The notes: generated by a model from the letters alone, not told the origin. Positions 25,470 to 39,703 are shown, numbered from the stretch's first letter. The stretch is DNA of 64,000 nucleotides from Nymphaea colorata (GCF_008831285.2 NC_045145.1:3388723-3452722), one strand, 5' to 3'. Program-made: numbers and translations.

Positions 25470-26251
25470 AGAGTAAAGATGAGCAATGGCATATGCTGTC
25501 TTTGCAGAAATTTCCAATCTGACAGACCAAGGGATCGTCACAGGCCAGAGGTAATCCCAGCCATCGTCACAGGCCAGAGCGTTGTATACTTCGGTGATCA
25601 TTCCCCTTCATAGTGCCCAAAGGGCATCCTTGGGTCGTTCGACTGGAACCAACGCCTGAGCAGGCAGGAATCGAGGAAACTTGGGCATCCTTCTTCCTGT
25701 GCGACTGAACAGGGGCAAAACCAGACTTCCGCCCTCCGATCATCTGCTTGCCGCTGTTTTCACTAGAGTTCATTCACCATGAAATTGCTCAAGCAATGTC
25801 TCCGGTGAGTGGCGGTTCCAACAGACATGAGCTCGACCTGTGTGGTGGTCGGTACCCGCCGGAATAGCCCGATTTCTGGCCTCCTGTCCTGTTATTGCCT
25901 GTTTGGGCGTTAGTAGCTTCATCAATCGCTAGCGACAATTCCAGCGATCGACGGCGTTCTTGGCGCTCAGACTGACACTCCAGCCTAAGGCGACCGTGCT
26001 GGATCCTGAGCCGGCCGGAATTGAAGTTTCTTCTGGCGGTTCCCTGTTCTGCTGCAGGCCTCCTATTGCAGCGCCTTCTAGCGGAGAGTCCTGTTCCACT
26101 TTTCAATCAGAAAAACATGTTGTTCCAGAATTCTTTCTTCTGAACAGAAAAGTGATGTTCTGGTTTCTGTTCTGCAACACTCGGTGACTTCTGAGTTTCT
26201 CCGGCTTGAGGTGCAGGCGACCCGCGTTGCTGCTGCTGCATCGCTGTTGCT

Positions 26252-29200
26252 GTGGCAACGATAGCTGCGACTGCAGAGAACCTCACAGGTTTGGGGAAGA
26301 TGGCAGAAAGGGGAGAGGTCATTCTAAAGGAACGCAAAGATGACGACATTAGTACAGGAAGCCCATATTATGTTCATCATTCTGATGGACCAGGTACCCC
26401 TTTAGTCTCTAATGTCTTGACAGGAGATAACTATATGATGTGGAGGAAGGCCATGACAATGGCCCTTTCCGCCAAAAACAAGTTATGATTTGTCGACGGA
26501 TCCATCACCAAGCCTAACAGTCCTATGTTCCTCAAAATTACGTGGGAAAGATGCAACAACTTGGTTCAATCTTGGATTTTAAACTCCATCCATAAAGATA
26601 TCTTGGCTAGTGTAATTCATGCCAAGACTGCTGCCCAAATTTGGAGTGATCTTGAGGCTCGATTTTCTCAAGCCAATGGCCCACGCATTTACCAAATACA
26701 ATTTCAGATAATGAATTGCAAGCAAAATCAATCGTCTATTGCAGCTCATTACACAAGAATGAAGGGATTATGGGATGAGTTAGCCCTCTATGCTAACATC
26801 CCTGATTGTTCGTGTGGTACCATGAAGGCTATTGAGAATCTTCACCAACAAGATCAACTTATGCAGTTCTTGATGGGCCTTAATGATAGCTATGCAGCCA
26901 TTAGAAGCCAACTCTTGTTGATGGATCCGCTTCCTACTATAGCCAAAGCTTATTCTCTTCTTATTCAGGAGGAGAAACAAAGGGATGTGAATATGGTACA
27001 TGCTCAGGAAAAGGTCTCTATTCTTGCAATGCAGCCTTCACCACAAATGTATGAAAGAAACAAAAACAGTCAGACCAAGGAGAGAGGAAGACCACGTATG
27101 AAATGCGAACATTGTGGTAAAATTGGACACATCAAAGCTAAGTGTTATTTTCTTGTTGGTTTCCCTAACAGGTCTGGTTCTTCTAATGCATTGACAAAGC
27201 CAAAGGCTAACGCTGCCCTAGGAACTGCATCCAACGATCAACCCAATGAGCAACTATTCAAAAAATTCCTTGACTTCATGGAGAACTCTAATCAAGGTAC
27301 CATTGAACCCAGAGTTAACCTCTCAGGTAAATACTCCTCGCCCATTTCATGTCTTAAACAATCATGGATCCTTGACACCGGTGCAACCCACCATATCACT
27401 AACGTTATCTCCAACCTTTATGAACCCATCATCACCAATCACCCTCCTATCAGTCTACCAAATAGGTCCAAAGCCAACGTCACCCATATAGGTGACATTC
27501 ATTTGAGCCCTAAGATAACACTGAAAAATGTTCTTTATGTTCCTAGCTTTGCATTCAACTTGATATCTATTCCTAAACTCTGTAGTGATTTAAGATGTGA
27601 TGCAAAATTTAATGAGAACTCTTGTGTGGTGCAGGACCGTCACTCGACGACTATGATTGGAACGGGTAGATTGCAGAATGGATTGTATGTCCTAGATGAA
27701 ACAAATCTCAGCATAAACTTAGCTACCACCAAATCTGCTCCATGGCATCTTCGGCTCGGGCATGCTTCTGATTCCAAACTTTCTATTTTATCTCGTTTGA
27801 ACCTTATTGACACTTGTAGATCTGTTGATACATGTGATATTTGCCTTGTTGCTAAGAACACTAGACTTCATTTTCCCAACAGTACTATTTCAACACATGC
27901 TCCTTTTGACTTAATTCATTGTGATGTGTGGGGAAGTTATCACACGCCTTCATTGACTGGTGCACAATATTTTCTAACTATAGTTGATGATTTTTCTCGA
28001 TCTACATGGATTTATCTTATGAGATATAAATCTGAAGTTTTTGGAGTCATTAAAAATTTTGTCGCACTTATTGAAAACCAGTTTCGAACTAGAATCAAAA
28101 TTCTTAGAAGTGACAATGGAACTGAATTCTTTTCACAAGAGATGAATAACTTTCTTCATGAAAAAGGCATTGATCGTCAACATAGTTGTGTTGCGACTCC
28201 TCAACAAAATGGTGTGGTCGAACGCAAGCATCGAGACCTCTTAAACATGGCACGAGCATTGATTTTTCAAGCTAAACTACCCATAAAATTTTGGGGAGAA
28301 TGTGTCACCACTGCTGCTTACATTATCAATAGGTTACCATCTAGTGCATTAAATAATAAAACTCCATATGAAGTTTTATACAAACGCCCACCAAACTACA
28401 AACATATGCGTGTTTTTGGATGTCTATGTTATGCCTACAATATTCATAAAGATCACAAGTTTGACTTAAGGGGAAGGCGATGCATATTTCTTGGATATCC
28501 ATATGGTCAATCAGCTTACAAGGTTTATGATCTTGAAAGTGGGTCGTTGTTCACCAGCAGAGACATCAGATTTTGTGAAAATCATTTTCCATATAAAAAT
28601 GAAGTGCACACTGGGGACAATGAACAAGTGGTTCTTCCTTTACCATTCAATGATTATGTCTCAGGAGAACATGAGTTTCTTTCAAGCCCAAGCAAACCTC
28701 TTCTAGATGATGAGACCAACCCAGATCCCATTCCTCAATCCATCGAACCTACTCATAATGATTCAATCCAGCTTCGCAGATCTATGCGACCTAGGCATAT
28801 ACCAACTCATCTAAAGGACTACAAATGTTTCTCAATCTTGCCCAGTTTCAGCCATTTGTTGAAGAGTGAAGGGACAAGCCCCACAAAAGGTACTCGTTAC
28901 CCGATTGCACAATGTCTTGATATCACTAACTTCAATTCCAACTACAAGTGTTTCATGTCTACCCTCCTTGAGCAATGTGAACCTTCATCCTTTGCCCAAG
29001 CCATGCAGGACCTTAGATGGCGTGATGCTATGAAGGCTGAAATTGATGCATTAGAAGCCAACCATACCTGGACTGTGACGAAACTTCCTCCTGGCAAAGT
29101 TCCCATAGGCTGCAAATGGGTATTCAAAATCAAATACCAATCTGATGGCTCTATCGAGCGATACAAGGCCCGCTTAGTTGCAAAAGGGTATACACAAACA

Positions 29201-30517
29201 GAAGGAATTGATTACAATGAGACTTTTGCTCCAGTCGCCAAGATCTCTACTATTCGAGGTCTATTGACTATTGCCGCTATTCAAAAGTGGCACTTGTTTC
29301 AAGTTGATGTTAATAACGCCTTCTTACATGGTGATCTAGAAGAAGAGGTTTATATGCAATTACCTCCTGGATTTAGTCGACAAGGGGAGGAAGGAATGAC
29401 ATGTCGCCTAAATAAGTCTATATATGAGCTTAAACAGTCTTCTCGAAATTGGTTTTCCAAACTTGCTACCTTTCTCAAAGACATGGGCTATATTCAATCC
29501 AAAGCAGATTACTCATTATTTTCCAAGATCGGCACTAGAGGACGAACATTTGTTGCAGTGTATGTCGATGACATCATCATTGCAGGGGATGATTTGAATG
29601 CAATCAATTCCCTAAAGCACATGATGAATGAAAGATTCAAGTTGAAAGATTTAGGCAGACTCAGATATATTCTTGGCATAGAATTAGCTACTTCAAAGGA
29701 TGGTATCTTCTTATCTCAAAAGAAATATCTCCTCAACATACTTCATGAGACAGGGTACATGGGAGCAAAACCATGTGAGACACCTATGGAACAACACATA
29801 AAGTTTGACAATGAAAAGGGAGACATCCTCAAAGATCCAAATCATTATAGAAAAGTGATTGGGAAACTAATATATCTGACCTTAACAAGGCCAGACATTG
29901 TTCACACAGTCCACATCTTGAGCCAATTTATGAGTCAACCACGAGTGCCGCATAAAGAAGCCATGAACCGTTTATTGAAATATCTGAAGGGAACTGCTGG
30001 ATATGGAGTTATGTTGTCATCAAAGGGGCCGATTCACCTCAAAGCATATTGTGATTCAGATTGGGCTTCATGTCCAATGACACGAAGATCTACAAGTGGA
30101 TATTGCACCATGATTGGGAATAGTCCTATTACTTGGAAAACCAAGAAGCAAACAACAGTCTCTAGATCATCTGCAGAGGCAGAATACAGGTCTATGGCCC
30201 TCGCCACATGTGAGCTTATTTGGCTAAAGGCTTTACTCAAAGATCTCGGGATCGTCCACAAAGAGCCCATGACGTTATTCTGTGACAACCAAGCTGCAAT
30301 GCATATTGCAGCCAATCCAGTGTTTCATGAGAGAACAAAACACATCGAAATAGATTGTCATGTGGTGAGAGATAAGATTCAGAATGGAGACATCCAAACT
30401 CAATTTGTTCCCACAACTAAACAAGTTGCAGACATGTTTACCAAGCCCTTGGGACGAGAAGCATTCCACAGTCTGAGAAGCAAGTTGGCGCTTGGCAATC
30501 CGAGAGCGTCAACTTGA
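26252..30517 (+). CDS. copia gag-pol polyprotein, one in-frame stop
   Basis: A single frame of 1422 codons encodes the polyprotein that makes and integrates retroelement cDNA. In order: UBN2-type gag; zinc knuckle CEHCGKIGHIKAKC (about codon 285); aspartic protease WILDTGATHH (about 371); GAG-pre-integrase with CDIC (about 500-535); integrase DDE with HCDVWG, DNGTEF and NGVVERKHR; reverse transcriptase with YVDDIII (about 1104); RNase H with YCDSDWA and SSAEAEYRS. TGA at 26486-26488 interrupts gag at codon 79, where the context AKNKL-FVDGSI suggests a former Gly codon (GGA to TGA). Everything downstream is open. The stop TGA at 30515-30517 abuts the purine tract. Start choice is tentative; an 800-bp leader precedes it. 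Confidence 0.92.
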
Positions 30518-30524
30518 AGGGGAG
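30516..30524 (+). other. Polypurine tract
   Basis: GAAGGGGAG just before the 3' LTR, the plus-strand priming site of reverse transcription. Confidence 0.9.
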
Positions 30525-30752
30525 TGTTGAAAAGATGTGTCTTATCAAGATAAGGCGGATAAGGTGGATCAATCTTCTTAAGATCTTATCTAAAGCTAAT
30601 CCTTGATCTTAGGCAACATTAGAGGTTTCTATGTATATCACCAAAATCAAAGACTATATATATTGTGTAGTCGACAATGAATAAATCAACTTCTTCCTCT
30701 TCTCTCGTTTTCCTCTTTTCCCTCTTGTTCTCTTCTTTCACAATCTTTAACA
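30525..30752 (+). repeat. 3' LTR of copia element
   Basis: 228 bp, same length and, by eye, same sequence as the 5' LTR; followed by the duplicated CACCA. Confidence 0.97.
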
Positions 30753-30757
30753 CACCA

Positions 30758-33700
30758 TCCCTGCCAATACCATTGTTGTTGTTGCCATATTTGTTCTGCA
30801 AACCGGCCCGACCTGCTGCAATGCATGAATCCCTAAAAGAATCCAGTTAAGTGATAAGACAATCAAATAATGAACACTCAAATTCATGAACCCTAAATTT
30901 CAAACAGTAAAGTATATCAATAAAACACTCAAATGAAGAACACATAGTTTCAAGAATGAAAAAAAAAAAAGCGAAGGGAGGGAAAAGAGAAGGCTGACTT
31001 GCTTGTCTCTCGCAATCCTTTGGTAATAGCAGTGACTACAAACAGAAGCTGAGAGTGCAGAAGATCGAGAGAGAGAGAGAGAGAACCATTAACACCTCGG
31101 GTGATGTACGGATGACTTTGAGAAGAGAGCATGTTGAAGGAAGAAGAAAACACTGGATTGCTCCTCGATTTGGCACTCCTTGACAGAAATGGCAATTGCA
31201 AATTGAAGCTAAGAGATGAAGAAATGGTGGAAAATCTAAAGTGAGAGAGTCAGACATGAAATCGGAACTCCATGAGCAAGAAAGGATGTCAAAACTTAAG
31301 TGAACCCAAGCTTCACTAGGTTAAAACAAGTGACTTCTAATAAAAACTCGTACTCTTTTCATTTGTACAACTCAAACTTAGGCTCGAAAGGAGCTTTATT
31401 AAGTCGAGTCTGTGCTACTTTACTCATCGTTAAGGCTAATTTCTTACCTCCAATTTTACCTTCTAAACATTTGATTTTCTCAAATTCTCTCGTCATCTAG
31501 CCATCTAACTTGCTTACCCTCTTTTACCTCGTGTTATTTTTCAGGGTCGTTTGACAATGAGAACAATAATATATTATTCTATGTACCCAAAGTATTGAGG
31601 TACATTCATCGAATACTGTAACATAGTATTTCATAAATATACCCCAATTATTGGGGTAAATATGTAAAAATAGAATGTTATTGTTGTCATTGCCAAATGA
31701 CCCATTAATGTCAATCAATCTTGCTTCCTTACAAATACAAATTAGGTTGTAAGCCTCAAATAGTTTCACCATGTATCAGTTGAACAAATAATGATATTCA
31801 AATTGTTAACAAGATGAACTCATGGACAAAATATATTTAATGAGAAAATGAAAAATGTAGGAGTACTTGAAAATAGCTAAGAGTATTTCCTCTTATAAAA
31901 ACACAACTTTTTTGTCGATCCAGGAATCCCATTATTGTGTTTTTACATTGAAGATGAACCACTCCATTTGTACATAACATTTCTCCAATAAGACAACCTA
32001 CATAAAAAAAAAAAGTTAAAGAGATTGGACAAGAAAAAAAGGTGTCATAGTCCAAAATAAAATCACCTTGTAAGATGGCATTTGTGTATAATTCATTCTA
32101 AATTTACCTAATGCATTATACTTTTGTTAAAACCTTCAAAAATTATGAAGAGTTTCTAGCTTATTTGGCAAATGAAATAGTTTGTAACTGTTCTATAAAT
32201 CTGTCTTAAAAGTTGAAACACTTTTTAATGTGTTCTATATGAATTTGCTGCAATCTTTAGACCATATTAATGGGACAGTTACATATTATTCAATTTGCCA
32301 AATGAGTCTAAAGGGATACTTTTGAAGAACTCCAGCTAAAGGCATTCATGATTGAGAGATTATTATTTATTACTGCTTACACGACAATTCACATGCATAA
32401 CAAGAGAAAAACCCTAAAAATTTTGTTCCCATAAGCTTTCACGCATATATATTATACAAGATTCGCATCCATAAACTGGCATTCTTAGTGCAAGATGGCT
32501 AGTCTAAGGACAAATTAAAGGTAATTACAATAATATCCAGTTGGAGTACTCAAATTGGTCATTTATGAATACAACCAGAATATAAAAATTTTATATATTT
32601 ACTATATATAACTACATGACTATATACACATCATTAGGTAAGAAGAGGGAACTATGATGATGACCTTATTAAGTCAGATACACATATACAAAAGGTGCTA
32701 CTTTGTAAGATTGTCAGATTCCGAAGTGGGTATGTATATCTTGGGCGTAAAATTTAAATCCAAGAGATAAATATAAAAAGTAGCATGTGTTTATAGCCAA
32801 TAATGCTTAGTTCTTAGTAGTGAAATCATGGTTTTGTGAATATAGTTTCCGAAAAAATGTATTCCATGTTTGTTGTTGTCGCACACAAAATTGCATTAGC
32901 ACTTTTGAGTAATGCAAGCCTCACAATCTAGAGAATCATTCGTACGTGAAAAGAACATTATGTTTTGGAAATTTAAGTTATCAAAATACATGTTTCAAAT
33001 ATACCATGCATTTATTCCAGAAAAATGGCGGGATTATGTCTTTGCATTTGGTATTAGATTTAAGAACGTCTATAGTTATCATGTTTTCTTAATCAAGAAT
33101 ATAAATATGTGTTGTAGGAACATGTATCCTGGTAACATAACGTTTTAGTTTTCCAATCAAATGCACCCAGGTGTTTTCGAAATTTTATGTAGTTAGAACC
33201 TTAAACCCTATTATGCAATAAAGTAATATTGCCAACGTTTTCTCCATTCAAACCTTTTAATTCACATTATAGCATGAGGCTTGTCCACATGGTCGGCTTG
33301 AATGATCATGCGATTTTTGGGTGAACAGAAAAAGTATTTCATTCTACTGCCAGAAGATAGCCGAAGCTCCCATCAACCCTAGAAGATAGCCGAAGTTTCC
33401 ACCAACCCTTTGTCAACTTCAAAGTATGCTTTTGGTGTCTCGAGGTACCACCCTAGCCATGTTCCAACTTATGTACCAGTGACCTCCGTTTGAAGTGCAA
33501 AGGGTTAAACTCTAGGGATTCAAAACACTAACTAGCGACCTACCAAATCCTGTGGACCATTGTGCCAACTTTCTCCGAAAAATGACATGCCATTTGAGGA
33601 CACAAATATACACATTAACAAAATCAAGGTCACCAACTATTTTGGACTAAAAACATGTGATGATTGAGAAGGCCGACGAACTCTCAAATTGTAATAAAAA

Positions 33701-33826
33701 ATCTGTTAATTAAAAAGAATTTATCTATATTAAAATGAAGGCAGATTTGGTCCACGCTATAGAATACCTATTGTAGTAGATGTGAAATTCACATTCGGAT
33801 TCAAACTTGAACCTAGTAGGGATGTC
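30758..33826. other. AT-rich spacer
   Basis: No gene seen. A GA run lies at 31066-31084 in a stretch that, read on the minus strand, resembles a CT-rich leader. A MITE lies at 31544-31703. 33330-33430 contains a duplicated word, AGAAGATAGCCGAAG, about 27 bp apart. Confidence 0.4.
31544..31703. mobile_element. Fold-back MITE, copy 1
   Basis: Left end GGGTCGTTTGACAATGAGAA and inverse of the right end GGGTCATTTGGCAATGACAA are near-identical, and inverted similarity continues through AACAATAA.AT.TATTCTAT. It is about 160 bp and non-coding. A related copy lies at 54177-54345. Target duplication not evident. Confidence 0.7.
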
Positions 33827-34287
33827 AACAGATCATATTCAAATCACATAAAATCTTAACCACATCCATTTTGTTGGATATTCATGTATTTAGATTTGAA
33901 TTCAGATTTGAATATGAATGATGAAAAATCATATCTGGATCTGAATCCAGAATCAGATTTCATAATCCAAATTTGGTCTGAATCAGTTTTTTTTTTATAT
34001 TTATATCCAAATTTAAATCTGAATTTTGAACCAAATCTAGCTGATTTAGAAAATATAAGAGCATTGAATATATGATACTTATTTAAAACTAACTCCTATC
34101 TGAATTTAAATAGACATTTATATATATTACATATCTGCATTTGTATCTGAATTTGATCCGATGTCATTATATGTATTCTTTCATCCGATTTTTTAATTAG
34201 ATATTAAATCTTGTTATATTCTTTTTTTTTTTTTAATTGAATGATTTTGATCGCATACCCGAATGAATAAATATATTGACATCCTTA
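33827..34287. mobile_element. Possible non-autonomous hAT-like element
   Basis: Left end TAGGGATGTCAA and inverse right end TAAGGATGTCAA match the common hAT terminal style. The interior is built of TTTGAATTC/GATTTGAAT words. No clear 8-bp target duplication; similar words continue at 34550-35000, so ends are uncertain. Confidence 0.4.
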
Positions 34288-34547
34288 CCACACCAGATCC
34301 AAATTCGAGGCGTTCATAGCTACGAACCTCCTGCCACCTTCCCTCTCAAGCTCATACGTGGCGTAAGATTTTGCATTGCACATAAAGATAGACTGGATCC
34401 GGATCGGACCCGTTTGTAGAACTACGGAAGGTGCATGACTGGCAGTTCTACCGGATCGACAGGTCATCCCGACGGTAACGACGAGGCTATCGGCATCAAA
34501 TGATTGAGCGCAATTCTCCACAACGCCCACATCATTCACTCTAATTT
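34288..34547 (-). other. Coding-like island, unrecognised
   Basis: A GC-richer patch within AT-rich repeats is open on the minus strand for about 84 codons (VGVVENCAQSFDADSLVVTV ... YATYELEREGG). Balanced residue composition looks coding, but I recognise no family, and no second exon or start context is evident. Confidence 0.25.
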
Positions 34548-35920
34548 CAAATACAAGCCTTCATGTGGAGGTTCTATTAAAATTGAAAATGACTACATTA
34601 AGTTAGTTATGGATTTAGATCCGAGTATCTTATTGATTCGTTGTAAAAAATTTGGATATATAAAATAATTTAATATCCAATTAAAAAGTAAAACTGAATT
34701 TAGATTTTAAAAATGACAACCAATCAGATTTGAATGATTTCGTTTCAAATTTAGACATACTTAAATATCTATTCGAATTTGAATTTGATTAAGTTTTGAA
34801 TAAATATCCTATATTCAATGCTTTTATATTTTGAAAAAGTGTGTAGATTGAATTCAAAATTTAGATTCAAATTTGAATATAAATGTAAAAATCAAATTCA
34901 AATCCAATTCAGTTTGTGAAATCAGATTTTGGATTTTGATTCAATTATAATTTTTCTGTATTCATATTTAAATCAAAATATATAAATATAGATACTATTA
35001 AAGGTATGTGTAGATCTAATGAAAAGTTTTCAAGGAAGCCTTTATCCTGAAAATATTACTGGATTTTATTATTGGAAAATCGTTGGTTTTCCGTGATAAA
35101 GGACACGGGACAATGGAGAATCTTTTGTTCTTCGATTTAGTTTTCTTAAAAAAGTCAGTTTAAGTTGTTAAATTGTGGAAAATGTTGTTCCCAGAAAAGA
35201 AACTGACCGATGAAGCTTGTTTGAGGAATTAAGGGCAATAGTTGGACTGGAAGGGATTGTCAGGGAAAATGAGATGGAAAAAGGAAATACAGTTTGGAGC
35301 TTCCCCACTATTATTAGCGCTCTCTCTTCCTCTCTCTCCGAGGGGAGGAAGATTGTGAAACGGAAGAGACGAGCACAACGGAATTCGATCTCTGAAGCAT
35401 CACGATCTCGTTCTTGGTAGACAGACGTGAAAGTTTCCATTTCCCCTTAATTTCTGCTATCTGTCCGGCAAGTTTTTTTTTTCTCTTAATTGGAGTTTTT
35501 TGATTGATGTATGCGGTGGAGATGTTTGGGGATTGAAAAACTCGGACATTTGATATGGAGTTTCTGGCTTAGATCGTAAAATTGTTGCATGATACGTGAA
35601 AGAACGGAAGACGGAGTTTAGCTCCGTCTGGAGCCCATTTTCTTGGGCGATTGGCTACTGGATCGGAGGCCACCGGAACTGGGATTTGGTGTTTTCAGAG
35701 GTAACGAATCATGCCACTGTTTGAATTGGACTTGGTCTAGGGTTTTGAGAAATAGTTGATGGTGTTTCGTGTGCTGCAGTCTTTCTGCTCTATGACTTGA
35801 TCTTCAACGGAGAGGTTCTCTTTTTGGGGAGTGGATATTCTTTTAGTCCTTAAGTTAGTGGGAACGCGTAATTAAAAATCTAAAGGTTGGAAAGGATTTG
35901 GCGATCTGCGGGGCGCAGAC
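34548..35920. other. Repeat debris and 5' region of the GDAP2 homologue
   Basis: 34550-35000 is AT-rich repeat. 35200-35430 is CT/GA-rich and leader-like (CTCTCTCTTCCTCTCTCTCC near 35320), consistent with a 5' UTR exon. A leader intron before 35921 is possible but cannot be placed. Confidence 0.4.
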
Positions 35921-38900
35921 ATGTACCGGTCGGCGGCGTCCATGGCTACGTCCCGAGGGGGGGTGGCCACTGATAGCGGGGACAATGTCGTGACGCTCGA
36001 CCAAGTTCCGCGTTGGATTGATGTAGAGCAACGTTCTTTGTCTCCCCGTGATGGTGACGACCATCCGTTCTCAGACCAGTGTTTTGCGGATCCACTGATA
36101 GCCCCTTCTACTGCGGAGACCAGCTCCGCCGGAACTCTGTCGAAGTTTCCAGTTGATAACGACATCAATTCGAAGATCTATTTATGGCGTGGCCAACCAT
36201 GGAACCTTGAGGTTGATGCGGTAGTTAATTCCACGAACGAGGTACAGGGTTTATCTTCGTCTTGCAGTATAAACCTTTCTTTAATTTAGATTCCAGCTTG
36301 CTGCTCTCACCTTTCATTATCTTATCTTCAATTGCATAAACTTTTGAATGAATTTGACAATGTCATGACAAAATTCATAATTCAATTGTTCAGATTTATT
36401 TTATATCTAATACCTAGATTAATTCTTGTATTCATCTTTGGTTGTGATTGAAGCGACTATTCGTCGAATGTGGCCTAATCTTTGTTCACGATGTATGCAT
36501 TTTTTTTAAGGGCATCGTGTTGGGCAAAGCCCAACCACACAATCTAGATACAGGTATTCCACAAGGTCTAGGCTTGCAATGTTAAGCGGATGGGAACCAC
36601 TCAGGTGACTTGTCTTTGCATATTCTAGTTCCATTGACCATATTTACATTTGATAGACAGTTTTCTATATAACTAGAACTTTGATCAACACACACACACG
36701 TTTGACGTTAGCAAAATGCAAGAAAAAGTTGCAGATTTGAGTAATTTCCTATCGCCCACTCTTCTGCGTTTTAAGCCTTCTGGGATAACATTTACCATAT
36801 CTCTTGGCAAGACTGCAACCAATGTTCACTTGGTGGACCTGATGAGGCCGAGAGGCTGTTGCTGTTCATGCAGTTATTGTTCAGATGTACTTACCTCTTG
36901 AGAAGCGGTTGGGGAAGGATCATGAGAAGGGTCCTGTCCAGCGGATGATCACGAAACTTAGACACTACAACAAGAGAATCCCTAGAAGGAGACTCGTAAA
37001 GGAATGACTCCAAAAGAATAGGAGGAATAGGTTGTGGGTCAGATGATAGTGACATCTCAGTAGAGGTAGGTGAGGAACTATAATAAGGCTCAGACTCAAA
37101 GAATGTCACATCCGCACTGATATACTCCTTTTGAGTCAAGAGGTCAAAGCATTTGTAACCTTTATGATTCCTGAAGTAGCCAATAAAGATACACTTAATG
37201 GCTTGGGCACCCAATTTATCACGTGTGAGTCCAAATATGTGAACGAAGCATGTGCAACCAAATACTTTAGGAGCCACTAGAAACAAGGGTCGTTGTGGGT
37301 GCACAAGTTTAATGAGAACCTTGTTGTCAATGGAGGATGAGGGTAAACGGTTGGTCAAGTAACAGGCACTAAGGATGACATCTTCCAAAAAATATGCAGG
37401 TAGATTAGTATGAAGCATTAGGGAGCGTGCTGCATTTAAAAGTTGGCGATGTTTCCACTCAGCTACTCCATTTTGCTGGGAGGTATGGGGACAAGTAAAC
37501 TGAAGAGAAATGCTATTATCAGAGTAAAATTTCATTAAGATAAATGCCTTGAACTCAAGAGCGTTATCAGTGCGAATGCTTTTAACAAGAATACCAAACT
37601 GGGTCTTTATTTCAATAATAAGGTTCTTGAGAGTACATATGACTTCAGACATTTCTTTCAAAAGAAAAACCCAAGCGACTTGAGAATAATTATCAACAAT
37701 GACAAGGAAATAACAAAATCTAGACCTACTAGCAACTCTGCTAGGACCCCACACATCAACACGAAGAAGATCAAATAGTCCACAACTGGGCGGACTAAGA
37801 CTCGATGAATAACTGCTACGGGTGTGCTTGCCAAGTTGACAGCCCCCCAAGGGTACATTCGGAAGTGGGCTCGGGAACCCGAGGGGTCGTCGGAAAAAGA
37901 GCAGCAGCCAGTCCTTCCAGCCGCCGATTGTACGATTTTCGGTCACTCTCGTTTCTCAGCTGTCCGTAGTCGGATGAGGCTGAATCTTGGCCCGTTGAAC
38001 AGCTTGTCGCCGGACGAATCTTTTCACACTGGAACATCTTTGGTACTAATAGATGAGGAAGTAGGTAACATGAGCTTGGAGACAGATGGATGACCAAGTC
38101 TGAGATGTCACTGAAAGGAGGAGGACAATGAAAAAGTTGAAACGGCTGCAATACCCACAGAATCAGACAGGAAGTAGATGCCCCCTTTCTTATAGTCTCC
38201 ATCAATCGTCTTTCCAGTTTGCAAGTCCTGAAATGAACATACACTAAAGTCAAATGTAACACGACAATGTAAATCATTAATCAATTGTCCAACTGATAAA
38301 AGATTAGTGGGAAACTTAGGAGCATATAACACATTCGGAATTGTCATAGACTGAGAAATCTTAATATCTCCATAACCCATAATAGGAGACCATCTACCAT
38401 CTGCAAGTCTCACATGACGTGTCTGAGGTAATGAGTGTAGCACGATAAACGTAGAAGGTCTATTACAAAAGTGCCTCGATGCTCCTGAATCAATAATCCA
38501 AGTAGTACTTGTATCATATGGAGCAGTATCAATGGACATAGCACTGTCCATCATAACTGTAGAGGCCGACGGTTTAGTAGATCTGTGTACTAAAAACTCT
38601 TCATACTCTGACCTATTGATATTTACAGTCACAGTCGCAGAATTGGAAGAAGATAAAGACCCCTCTACTACTGATGAAGCTGTCTGGATAGATCCAATAG
38701 GAGACTGTAATGAATCCTTGCCCTGCTTAGATGCAACACCTCTTCCTAGGGGTATAGCAGAAGGACGACCATGCTTATTCCAACATCTGTCTTCCGAATG
38801 CCCTATTTTTCCATAGAAGGTGCACTGAAATCTACCACGACCTCCTCCTGACCCTCGACCTATGCCCCTCCCCCTGAAGAAATTACGTCCACGACTTCTT

Positions 38901-39672
38901 GAAGCTACCAAAGCAGAGAGAGTGGCATCGGTGGAAGACGTAGAAAGAGTCATAGCAAGACGGCTGAGTCTGTTGTAAGCCTCAACTAGGTCAGGAATTT
39001 TTGCTCCAACCAACATCTGTGCCTTTGCTACTACATACTTGGGAGAGAGACCCTGTAGAAACTTTTCTACCATAGACTATTCACCATGAGTCTTGTGGCA
39101 TGTGGGACATGGAGGACGCAAAGCTTTAAGTCTTTCATAGATTGACTTGATGGGAGCGAAGTACTGAGCAGGACTTTGGTTACCCTGTCGCAAATTAAGT
39201 AATTCCTCTTCCATCTGCAAGATCTTGCTAACATTCTTTTCATTTGAGTATGTTTGCTTCAAAAAATCCCACATTTGTTTGGCAGAGGTATAATATGCAA
39301 TAACAGAGGTAATCTGTGGTTGCACACTATTCATGGTCCATGACATGACAATATTATTATCTTCTTTCCATGAACTATATCTTCCACTATTCATCATTGG
39401 CTCATTTTCTTCTATAACATGTTCCTTTCGATGTCCAATCACAGACATCATAAATACACATGACCAAATCTCATAGTTAGATCCATCTAACTTTACAGTA
39501 GAGCCATAAGAAAAGAGATTGTCTGTGTTCTTATGCTCATACTGCATCTCTGTCTTGCCTTCAGCGGCTATAGTGCACGACTTGACAATGTGATCTTAAT
39601 CTGGTTGCACTATGATATAATCAAGAGCATAGCATGCAACAATCAACTTGAGAAAACTTAGGCAGCACAATA

Positions 39673-39703
<31 letters not shown>

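Larger units (their letters stand above)
25230..30752 (+). mobile_element. Complete Ty1/copia LTR retrotransposon
   Basis: Two 228-bp direct LTRs begin TGTTGAAAAG and end TTTAACA, and I see no base difference between them. The 5-bp target duplication CACCA flanks the element exactly (25225-25229 and 30753-30757). Immediately after the left LTR is the initiator-methionine tRNA primer site TGGTATCAGAGC, and before the right LTR is the purine tract AAGGGGAG. One gag-pol frame in the order gag, protease, integrase, RT, RNase H defines copia. Total 5523 bp. All structural parts are present; the only clear lesion is one stop codon in gag. Confidence 0.97.
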
